Assembly: GCA_017792425.1 (NCBI GenBank)
Contig: CP051233.1
Location: 151,457-215,456, forward strand
Origin: Thalassovita sp.
GTDB lineage: Bacteria; Pseudomonadota; Alphaproteobacteria; Rhodobacterales; Rhodobacteraceae
DNA: 64,000 nucleotides
Direction: 5' to 3'
Shown here: in pieces, positions 8,420 through 16,044 of the stretch
How the letters are laid out: each line of letters opens with the position of its first letter
Position numbering within the stretch: the first letter of the stretch is position 1
Notes under the pieces: generated by a model
Told to the model about the DNA's origin: nothing
The model's input: only the letters and a program-made list of their open reading frames with translations
Database searches by the model: none
Program-made: the position numbers and the translations under genes

Positions 8420-9660
8420 AAATCGCCTACCTGACCGGCGAATACCCCCGCGCTACTGACACGTTCATCCAGCGAGAAGTGGCCGCGTTGCGGCAACAGG
8501 GATTCGAGGTGCTGACCTGCTCTATCCGTCGGACCGGGGCCGCGCACCTTGTCGGCCCCGAACAACGCGCCGAGGCTGCACAAACCTTCCACGTGCTTGA
8601 AGCTGCCGCTTCGCCATACCGGTCGCTGCGCTGTCACGTTCAGGCACTGATCCGTTCGCCGGGGCGCTACCTGCGCGCGCTGCGGCTGGCGTTGCGCACC
8701 TCGCCGGGCGGGGTGAAGGCCACACTCTACCAACTGTTTTACTTCGCCGAGGCGGTGGTTCTGGCCGATCACCTGCGCCGCAATGGCATCCAGCACCTGC
8801 ACAACCACATCGCCAAGGCCAGTTGCACCGTGGCCATGCTGTGCCATGAAATCAGCGGCACCCCCTACAGCTTTACCCTGCACGGGCCGGACATCTTCTT
8901 TGAGCCGATCCGCTGGCGGCTGGATGAAAAGATCGCGCGCGCGTCCTTCGTTGCCTGCATCAGCGATTTCTGCCGCTCGCAGGGCATGGTGTTTTCAGAT
9001 CCCGCACATTGGAACCGCCTGCATATCGTGCATTGCGGCGTGCAGCCTGACCGCTATAGGCCGCCCACAACCCGCACCGGCACACGCGCCCTATTCGTCG
9101 GGCGTCTGGCGGCGGTCAAGGGGCTGCCCGTGCTGTTCCAAGCGATGCAGGGGCTTGTGCAGGACATCCCCGGATTCCACCTGACACTAATCGGGGACGG
9201 GCCGGAACGCGCTGCTTTACAGGCGATGGCGCGCGACATGGGGCTGGCCGGGAATGTGGATTTCGTCGGCTACAAATCGCAAGAAGAGGTGGCGCAGGCG
9301 CTGACACAGCATGACCTGCTGATACTGCCCTCGTTCGCGGAAGGTGTGCCCGTGGTGCTGATGGAGGCAATGGCCGCCGAACTGCCGGTCGTCACCACCC
9401 GGATCGCAGGGGTGCCGGAACTGGTACAAGAGGGTATCAGCGGGCATCTGGTTCCGCCGGGCGATGTGGAAGCATTGCAGGCGGCCCTGACCAGCGTAAT
9501 GAGCGACACGCACCGCGCGGCACAGATGGGTCAGGCAGGGCGCAGCCGCATTATCGAACAATTCGATATTGAGAAAGAGGCCGGATGGCTGGGAACCTTG
9601 CTGCGCGGCTATATTCAGGGCAACCCGCCCACCACAAAACGCCCCGGAGGTAACGCATGA
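8416..9660 (+). CDS. GT4-family glycosyltransferase
   Basis: A 414-residue GT-B fold retaining glycosyltransferase acting on a lipid-linked glycan at the cytoplasmic membrane face. The N-terminal half opens with MKIAYLTGEYPRATDTFIQRE, with the consecutive nucleotide-sugar domain seen in EPS enzymes. The C-terminal half carries the GT4 strand ALFVGRLAAVKGL and the E-x7-E motif at E309/E317 (AEGVPVVLMEAM). It is coupled by 4-base ATGA overlaps to both the preceding epimerase and the following GT2. Donor and acceptor are unknown. Confidence 0.9.
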   Translation: MKIAYLTGEYPRATDTFIQREVAALRQQGFEVLTCSIRRTGAAHLVGPEQRAEAAQTFHVLEAAASPYRSLRCHVQALIRSPGRYLRALRLALRTSPGGVKATLYQLFYFAEAVVLADHLRRNGIQHLHNHIAKASCTVAMLCHEISGTPYSFTLHGPDIFFEPIRWRLDEKIARASFVACISDFCRSQGMVFSDPAHWNRLHIVHCGVQPDRYRPPTTRTGTRALFVGRLAAVKGLPVLFQAMQGLVQDIPGFHLTLIGDGPERAALQAMARDMGLAGNVDFVGYKSQEEVAQALTQHDLLILPSFAEGVPVVLMEAMAAELPVVTTRIAGVPELVQEGISGHLVPPGDVEALQAALTSVMSDTHRAAQMGQAGRSRIIEQFDIEKEAGWLGTLLRGYIQGNPPTTKRPGGNA

Positions 9661-10625
9661 GCACGATTGCCGCCGTCGCAATCGGCCGCAACGAAGGGGA
9701 ACGGCTGCGGCGCTGCCTGACCTCATTGCTCGGGCAGGTAGAGCGGGTGGTTTACGTGGATTCCGGTTCCACAGACGGATCGGTGCAATTGGCCCATAAC
9801 ATGGGCGTTCAGGTGGTGGAGTTGGACACCTCTGTCCCGTTCACCGCCGCGCGGGCGCGGAACGCGGGGTTCGCGGCGTTGAAGCCGGACCTGCCCGATT
9901 ACGTGCAATTCGTCGATGGCGATTGTGGGGTTCAGGCCGGGTGGCTGGCCACCGCAGCCCAGGAATTGGACGCCCGCCCCGAGTTGGGCATCGTGACCGG
10001 CTGGAGGAGCGAGATTTACCCCGAGCGCAGCATCTACAACGCCATCGCCGATTTCGAATGGCACCGGCCCGCAGGCGAGATCGCGGCCTGCGGCGGCGAC
10101 ATGATGGTGCGCGCATCCCGATTCAACGCGCTAGGCGGGTTCAACCCCGAAGTGATCGCCGCCGAGGATGACGAATTCTGCACCCGGCTGCGCAAATCCG
10201 GCATGGTGTTGTGGCGCTTGCCGCAGCAGATGACCCTGCACGACGCCAACATGACGCGATTCAGTGAATGGTGGCGGCGGGCGGTGCGATCCGGCCACGG
10301 GTTCGCCCAAGTGGGTGCACTGCACCCCGACCATTTCGTCGCAGAGCGCCGCCGCGTCTGGCTGTTCGGTGCGGTGCTGCCGCTGATCATTCTGATCGGT
10401 CTTGCGCAGGGCATATGGGCGGTGCTGTTCCTGGGTCTGGGCATCTATGGGCTGTCCTACATGCGCACGGTTTCCGGGCTGCAACGCGAAGGCTTGCCAA
10501 GACAGCAGGCAAAACGCCTGTCGGTCTTGCTGAGCCTGTCGAAGTTTCCCAACTTCCTTGGGATGCTGACCTATTACAAACGTCGCCTGACCGGCGCGGA
10601 CATGCGGATTATCGAGTACAAGTAA
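9657..10625 (+). CDS. GT2-family membrane-associated glycosyltransferase
   Basis: A 322-residue GT-A fold inverting glycosyltransferase. It begins with AAVAIGRNEGERLRRC and VDSGSTDGS, and has a DxD-type metal site at D87/D89 (FVDGDCG). An acidic segment (AAEDDEFCTRLRKSG) in the acceptor region follows. The C-terminal part has two hydrophobic segments (around residues 235-270) that should anchor it to the inner membrane. Start and previous stop overlap as ATGA. It belongs to the same plus operon and is likely to build the same repeat unit as the GT4 before it. Confidence 0.88.
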   Translation: MSTIAAVAIGRNEGERLRRCLTSLLGQVERVVYVDSGSTDGSVQLAHNMGVQVVELDTSVPFTAARARNAGFAALKPDLPDYVQFVDGDCGVQAGWLATAAQELDARPELGIVTGWRSEIYPERSIYNAIADFEWHRPAGEIAACGGDMMVRASRFNALGGFNPEVIAAEDDEFCTRLRKSGMVLWRLPQQMTLHDANMTRFSEWWRRAVRSGHGFAQVGALHPDHFVAERRRVWLFGAVLPLIILIGLAQGIWAVLFLGLGIYGLSYMRTVSGLQREGLPRQQAKRLSVLLSLSKFPNFLGMLTYYKRRLTGADMRIIEYK

Positions 10626-10636
10626 CGGAGGGGGAC

Positions 10637-12721
10637 ATGGCAGGACGTATCAAGGTTGGCCTGATTGGGGCCGGTTATATCGCGACGTGGCACGCGGATG
10701 CCCTGCGGGCCTGCAAGGACGCGGAACTGGCAGCAATCTGCGATGTCTCTGCCGGCGCGGCAAAAGGGATGGCAGATGCCTACAACGTACGAGCCTGCAC
10801 CTCGGTCGCGGAGCTGGCCGGGGTCGTTCAGGCCGTCCACATCCTTACGCCGCCGGATTCCCACCATGCGCTGGCACTGGAATGTATCGCTGCCGGGCTT
10901 CACGTGCTTGTGGAAAAACCTGTTGCGCTGACTGCTGACCAAACGCAGGAAATATCAACTGCGGCCGACGCAAAGGGCGTCAGTTTTGCAGCCGGGCACA
11001 ATTTCCTGGGCTTGCCGTCCTATGGCCGTTTGAAAAACGCGGTGCAGAATGGCGACCTCGGACAAGTGAACACGGTACAGGTGAACTGGGCGCTGCCGAT
11101 GGGGCCGCTACGTGCGGGACCGTATGGTTTGTGGCTACTGCGTAACCCGCAAAACCTGCTGCTGGAACTGGGCCCGCACCCCTTTGCCTTTGCCGTGGAT
11201 CTGTTGGGCGGGCTGGACATTCTGAGCGCCGAAACAGGTCAGCCGATCACCTTGCCGGATGGCAAGCAGCGCCACCAGTCCTGGCGGGTTCTGGCACGGG
11301 CCGGAACCGTGGACGTGGCGCTGAACTTCTCACTTGTGGAAACGACGGATGACCGGTCCGTCGTCGTGCGCGGGTCCAGTGGGGTCGCGCGGCTGGACTA
11401 TGCTGCCGATACCCTGATCCTGGAGCATGACAACACCGCCGACCTGGTGCTGAACCCGCTAGCCAAGCAGTTGTCCTTGTCATGGCAGCACCTTCACGAA
11501 GGCGTGGTGAACGCGGCGCGGCAGGTTGGCAGCCTGAACCAGCGCAGCCCCTACGGGCTAAGCTTCCGAGGCATGATTGATGCGGTGTACGACTCGATCC
11601 GCCACCGGACGCCGATGGACTCCCGGTTCGACGGCAAGGCCGCACATAGGGTGATGAATGCGATCGACGCGACCCTGGCCAAGCTGGATCTGCCGAAAGA
11701 TCCCAAGCCGAAGCGCGGCAAACCGAAACCCACTGTGATGGTCATCGGCGGCACCGGCTTTATCGGGCGCAACCTGACACGCGAACTGGTGCGGCGCGGC
11801 TATGACGTACGCGTGGTCAGCCGGGGTAAAAGCGGCCCCTTCGGCGACATCGCCAAGCACGTGGAAACGGTCAGCGTATCCCTGCACGACAAGGATGGGC
11901 TGGCACAGGCGATGCAAGGTATCGACGCGGTTTTCAACCTGGCCAAATCAATGGATCAGACCTGGGACGAGGCGTTGAAGAATGACGTCGGCACCACCGT
12001 CCGCGTGGCCGAGGCCTGCCTGGACGCCGGTGTGAAGCGGTTGATCTATACCGGCACCATCGCATCCTACGACATGTCCAACCCCGAGGACGCGATCACC
12101 GAGGACACGCCCTTTGGCGACATGGACCAGCGCAACCTTTATGCCCGGTCCAAGGCCGAATGCGAACGCCGCCTGATGGAACTGCACGAAACCCGTGGTC
12201 TGCCGGTGGTAATCGCCCGGCCCGGCATCGTGGTGGGCGAAGGCGGGCCGCTGCAGCACTGGGGCATCGGGCGTTGGCATGGCTCTGGTGCTGTCCGACT
12301 GTGGGGGGCAGGGCGCCACATGCTGCCGTTCGTTCTGGCCGATGACGTCAGCGACGGGCTGATCCGCATGATGGAAGAAGACGCAGCCGTGGGCCAGTCC
12401 TTTAACCTGGTGGGTGATCCGATGATGTCCGCGCGTGATTACTTCGACGCGATCCACAAGACGTTGGGCGTGCGCATCCGCGTGACTGGTGGTGATCTCA
12501 GCAGCTTCTACGCCACCGACGGGATCAAATATGCGCTGAAGAAATACGTGCTGCGGCGCAAAGGGGTGGTGCGCCCGTCCCTGTCAGACTGGAAATCGCG
12601 CGCGCATTATTCGCCCTTTGACAACAGCCGGCCCAAAGCGGTGTTGGGCTGGGCGCCGGAACAGGACCACGATGCTTTCGTTGAAAAATCCATCCGCCGC
12701 GCCAATCTATTTGGCCTGTAA
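10637..12721 (+). CDS. Fusion: Gfo/Idh/MocA oxidoreductase + NAD-dependent epimerase
   Basis: A single 694-residue protein joins two sugar-modifying enzymes. Residues 1 to about 360 are a Gfo/Idh/MocA oxidoreductase (GLIGAGYIATWH; EKP at 93-95). From about residue 365 an extended SDR epimerase/dehydratase begins (VIGGTGFIGRN, then a Y-x-x-x-K as YARSK). A lysine/proline-rich linker (PKPKRGKPKP) separates them. The start is the ATG at 10637 after GGAGGGGGAC; upstream in-frame codons lie inside the GT2. The pair mirrors the two separate genes at 6300-8419. It probably channels a nucleotide-sugar through oxidation and a second step; the substrate is unknown. Confidence 0.85.
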   Translation: MAGRIKVGLIGAGYIATWHADALRACKDAELAAICDVSAGAAKGMADAYNVRACTSVAELAGVVQAVHILTPPDSHHALALECIAAGLHVLVEKPVALTADQTQEISTAADAKGVSFAAGHNFLGLPSYGRLKNAVQNGDLGQVNTVQVNWALPMGPLRAGPYGLWLLRNPQNLLLELGPHPFAFAVDLLGGLDILSAETGQPITLPDGKQRHQSWRVLARAGTVDVALNFSLVETTDDRSVVVRGSSGVARLDYAADTLILEHDNTADLVLNPLAKQLSLSWQHLHEGVVNAARQVGSLNQRSPYGLSFRGMIDAVYDSIRHRTPMDSRFDGKAAHRVMNAIDATLAKLDLPKDPKPKRGKPKPTVMVIGGTGFIGRNLTRELVRRGYDVRVVSRGKSGPFGDIAKHVETVSVSLHDKDGLAQAMQGIDAVFNLAKSMDQTWDEALKNDVGTTVRVAEACLDAGVKRLIYTGTIASYDMSNPEDAITEDTPFGDMDQRNLYARSKAECERRLMELHETRGLPVVIARPGIVVGEGGPLQHWGIGRWHGSGAVRLWGAGRHMLPFVLADDVSDGLIRMMEEDAAVGQSFNLVGDPMMSARDYFDAIHKTLGVRIRVTGGDLSSFYATDGIKYALKKYVLRRKGVVRPSLSDWKSRAHYSPFDNSRPKAVLGWAPEQDHDAFVEKSIRRANLFGL

Positions 12722-12853
12722 GGGGGGAAATGCTGCGTTTGCGGCTTATTTTCGCCCAAGTTCTTTTGTTCTTTAGGTGTGAACAAAGCCGTCGGCACAC
12801 AGGTGTCGTTGACGAAGATTCGCCAGAGGACCCCAGCAAGGGGACAAGAGCAG

Positions 12854-13735
12854 ATGGTAGACTATGTCCTACGCCGGAAGCGGCGGGATCGGCCCGAAAA
12901 AGACGACCGCCCCAGGTTCCTGGAGCGCGTGACCCGGCATGCCGCAGACATGGAAGAACAGGAAAAGGCCGTACGCGCGGCCTTGCGTGGCGACGACCTG
13001 CCGGAACAGAACGGCCTGTGGGACAAGCTGGCGACAATCCCGGTCAACGATACGCTGCTGGATGAAAACCTGATCATCACCGCCACCCGGCACGACCCCG
13101 CGCATGCCACCTTTGACGTGCTGCGCACCCGGCTGGTGCAAACCCTGTCCGCCAAGGGCTGGAGCCGCGTCGCGATCACCTCTCCGACAGCGGCCTGCGG
13201 CAAAAGCTTTGTGGCGATGAACTTGGCGATCACCCTGTCGCGTTATGACAACTGCAAGACCGTGCTGATGGATCTGGACATGCGCCGGCCCAGCATTTCC
13301 CGCGTTCTTGGGGTGGAAAACCCCGGCAGCATGGGCGCTTTCCTGCGCGGCGAACGCAGCGTTCAGCAGCATTTCCGCCGGTTCGCAGATAACAGCCTGA
13401 AGATCGGCAACACGCTGGCCGTCGGCATGAATGACCGGGCCGAACCCTACGCGGCGGAATTGCTGCAGCATGCGGACACGCGCGCGAGGATCGAGGATTT
13501 GGAATGCCAGTTGGCCCCGAACATTTTGTTGTACGACCTGCCCCCGGCACTGGTGCAGGATGACGTCATCGCCTTCAGGCATATGTACGACGGCGTATTG
13601 ATCATCGCCAGCGGTGCGCAGACCAGCGCCACCGAAGTCACCGAAGTGCTGCGCAGACTGGGTGACGATGTGCCTTTGCTGGGGGTCGTTCTGAACAAGG
13701 CCGATGGCGCACCGACCGAGCAGTACGGTTATTAG
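12854..13735 (+). CDS. BY-kinase-like ATPase (CpsD/Wzc-cytoplasmic-domain type)
   Basis: Bacterial tyrosine kinases of this family regulate polysaccharide chain length together with a Wzz-type membrane partner. The 293-residue protein lacks membrane helices. It has a P-loop (SPTAACGKSF, K117), a Walker A' (VLMDLDMRRP, D140/D142) and a Walker B (LLYDLPP, D228). The C-terminal tail has only two tyrosines (EQYGY), short for the tyrosine cluster of typical BY-kinases, so activity is less certain. I prefer the ATG at 12854; a GTG 25 codons earlier is possible. It converges on and overlaps by 4 bases the Wzz-like gene at 13732. Confidence 0.77.
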   Translation: MVDYVLRRKRRDRPEKDDRPRFLERVTRHAADMEEQEKAVRAALRGDDLPEQNGLWDKLATIPVNDTLLDENLIITATRHDPAHATFDVLRTRLVQTLSAKGWSRVAITSPTAACGKSFVAMNLAITLSRYDNCKTVLMDLDMRRPSISRVLGVENPGSMGAFLRGERSVQQHFRRFADNSLKIGNTLAVGMNDRAEPYAAELLQHADTRARIEDLECQLAPNILLYDLPPALVQDDVIAFRHMYDGVLIIASGAQTSATEVTEVLRRLGDDVPLLGVVLNKADGAPTEQYGY

Positions 13736-15051
13736 GTTCGCGACGCGCGGCTGGCCAGGCCAAAGACCTCTGCCATTTCCTGCGCGCGCACTCGCATCAC
13801 CATCATTGACCCGGCGACCAGCGCCAACAGCCAGATGATCCAGGCCAGACGGCGGCGGCGGCGGGCGGAATTGCGATCCAGATTCGGGATCACCACAACC
13901 GGGCGAATGTTCAGTTCGTGCTCAAACTGGGCGGCGGTGCGCAGGGTGGAACTGGTGAACTCCAGCACCAGCGCCAGGCCAATCGCCAGCATCAGCGCCC
14001 CGACAGCCCCGGCCATCGCCAGCTTGCGGCGGCCCTTGGACACCGGGTATTCCGGGACGATTGCGGTTTCCAGCACTTCGAACCGTTCGAACTGGTTCTG
14101 GCTTTCCAATTGCTGGTTCATCGCCGCCTCTGTCCGGCGGGCCGTAATCACCGTCAATTCGTCCTTCAACTGAGTCATGGTGCGTTCCAGCGCGCTCAAC
14201 TGGCGTTCCACCTCGGGGGCAGCGTCCAGCGCGACCTGGATGATCCGAATGCGTTCTTCCAGCAGCAGCCGCTGCTGACGCAGCAGGTTGGTCTGGCGGG
14301 CCAGATCCTCGGCGCGCATACGGTCACCCTGGGTCTGCAGTTCGATGATCTTGCGTTCCACCTCCAGCTGGGTTTCCTTCAGCCGGGTCATCTGCCCCTG
14401 CTGCGTGGCCAAGTTGGCCGGCAGCGAATCCTGATTGGCAGTCTTGAAGGCCGCAAGCTCACCCTCCATCGCGGTAATTTCGGCAGTCACGCGCGCCTCT
14501 TCAGCCTCAAAGAAGGCCAGGGTGCGTTCAGCCCGACCAGACCGGCGCGATTTGCCTTCGATCAGGACACGGGACAGCATTTCATTGGCCACATCCGCAG
14601 CCAGCTGCGCATCATTCATGCGTACTGTGATAATCAGCCCGGACGGCTGCGCATCGGGCCGCCAAGCCTGTGCCGGGTCGATCAGCGATTCGATCTGCGC
14701 AGATTCCCGCAGCAGCCCCACCTTCATCGCCGTGGACATCGCCGGATCGCCTGAATAGAGGCCAAATTTGTCAATTACATCAACCAGGCTGTCGCGCGAC
14801 ATCAGTTTTTGCTCGATCAGCTTCAGCCGGTTTTCCGCGGCAGAACTGCGCGCGGCGGAGCCGGGCACGGCCAGGTTTTCCTCGACCTGCGGGGTTTCGA
14901 TCTGGATGACGGCGGTGGCCTCATAGATCGCGGGTCGTGTCAGCGCATAGACGACGGCGACCGCCGTTCCCAGCATGGTCACGACAACGATCAGCCACAG
15001 CCTGCGCACGCAGGCCGAAAAGATTGCAGAGATCGAGAAGGTCTGATTCAT
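13732..15051 (-). CDS. Wzz/ExoP-type polysaccharide chain-length determinant (kinase-less)
   Basis: The 439-residue inner-membrane copolymerase controls polymer length in Wzy pathways. It has an N-terminal helix (LWLIVVVTMLGTAVAVVYAL) and a long periplasmic coiled coil rich in Glu, Gln and Leu. A second helix lies near the C-terminus (MAGAVGALMLAIGLALVLEF), followed unusually by a third (WIIWLLALVAGSMMVM). A PxxP-like segment (PEYPVSKGRR) precedes the second helix, as in Wzz proteins. No ATPase domain is present. The ATG at 15051 has AGGAAG upstream; longer in-frame starts have none. The probable partner is the separate ATPase on the opposite strand. Confidence 0.83.
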   Translation of the reverse strand: MNQTFSISAIFSACVRRLWLIVVVTMLGTAVAVVYALTRPAIYEATAVIQIETPQVEENLAVPGSAARSSAAENRLKLIEQKLMSRDSLVDVIDKFGLYSGDPAMSTAMKVGLLRESAQIESLIDPAQAWRPDAQPSGLIITVRMNDAQLAADVANEMLSRVLIEGKSRRSGRAERTLAFFEAEEARVTAEITAMEGELAAFKTANQDSLPANLATQQGQMTRLKETQLEVERKIIELQTQGDRMRAEDLARQTNLLRQQRLLLEERIRIIQVALDAAPEVERQLSALERTMTQLKDELTVITARRTEAAMNQQLESQNQFERFEVLETAIVPEYPVSKGRRKLAMAGAVGALMLAIGLALVLEFTSSTLRTAAQFEHELNIRPVVVIPNLDRNSARRRRRLAWIIWLLALVAGSMMVMRVRAQEMAEVFGLASRASRT

Positions 15052-15399
15052 CGGCTTCCTCATACATCGGATCGGGGCAGCACACCAAACACCCATACGG
15101 CACGGCATTCAAATGAGGCACCTTTCGCCCCACGGCACCCAGAAGCGCCAGAAAGCTGCCATAATTGGGTCACAATTTACCCCGCCCGCCTTATTCTTTC
15201 CATCTTTTCCCCGGGCAGATTGGGAAACAATACATTTCGGATACGTGGACCACGGCCATATTTTTGCCATATTTGGCAAGGATTTGGCGATTTTTCCCGG
15301 ATTTTGGGAATACTCGGGCGCGGAATGCGGCGAAATTGCGATGCGGCGGCGCGGCAAACCCCGCTGCGAATTGCGGCGACACTCGGGCCTGCGCCGGGG
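15052..15399. promoter_or_regulatory. Intergenic leader of the Wzz gene with inverted repeats
   Basis: This 348-base gap separates the PPTase stop from the Wzz start, both on the minus strand, so it probably holds the Wzz promoter. I see no convincing gene in it. It contains AT-rich patches and perfect inverted repeats: TTTCCC-N10-GGGAAA (15206-15227), TTGCCA-TATT-TGGCAA (15264-15279) and TTCCC-N7-GGGAA (15294-15310). The closely spaced palindromes could be operator sites or the terminator of the PPTase operon. No factor can be named. Confidence 0.35.
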
Positions 15400-16044
15400 C
15401 TATCGGATTTCGACGCCTGCCACAATGTGCTGCGAATCGATGAAATAGTGGCCCACCAGTCGATCGCCAGGCCGGAAATTCCCGACCGGGATTCGGAATT
15501 CCGCCGTGAACTGATGGTCATCCAACAGCGTCAGCCGCATATCGTGAAAGCCGTAGATCACCCGTGTCAGAGGGTACTGCGCCTTATAGGCCGCCTCTTT
15601 GGCGCAGAACACCAGTTTGGCCGTCACACCGGGATTGGAAGCGCCCGTTACATCAGACAGTTCCGGCGGCAACAGGATTTCCGGCCATAGCTCAGCGGGC
15701 AAGTCGGTGGCCGGTTCCACGTCCAGCCCAAGCGCGCGAACATGGCCCGAGGCAACGGCCAGGCACAGATCCTCGCAATGGGAAATCGACCCGGTGAAGC
15801 CATCCGGCCAGACCGGCAACCGATCCGCGCCAGCGGGCAGCGCGGGGGCTGGTCCGCCGATGTTGCCCAAGGCCTGCCGCGCAGCGACACGGCCTGCGAT
15901 GAATTCCCGCCACCGCTTGGGAACAGCGCGCAGAACGGCGGGTTCCTCCTCTGCGAACAGCGTCCCCGAACCCGAGCGCGGATCGGACATACCAACACCG
16001 ACCGGGTGCTGGAACAGGCCGGCGACGTTGCCGGGCGTCATCAC
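15400..16044 (-). CDS. 4'-phosphopantetheinyl transferase (EntD/Sfp type)
   Basis: The enzyme transfers phosphopantetheine from CoA to carrier-protein serines, activating the PCP and ACP domains encoded just upstream. The 214-residue protein has the three PPTase motifs: WPDGFTGSISHCEDL, ALGLDVEP and FCAKEAAYKAQYP, with the Mg-binding D and E and the catalytic Lys. The GTG start overlaps the NRPS stop as GTGA; an ATG follows immediately. It is the last gene of the PKS-GT-NRPS-PPTase operon, so the assembly line brings its own activating enzyme. Confidence 0.9.
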   Translation of the reverse strand: MMTPGNVAGLFQHPVGVGMSDPRSGSGTLFAEEEPAVLRAVPKRWREFIAGRVAARQALGNIGGPAPALPAGADRLPVWPDGFTGSISHCEDLCLAVASGHVRALGLDVEPATDLPAELWPEILLPPELSDVTGASNPGVTAKLVFCAKEAAYKAQYPLTRVIYGFHDMRLTLLDDHQFTAEFRIPVGNFRPGDRLVGHYFIDSQHIVAGVEIR

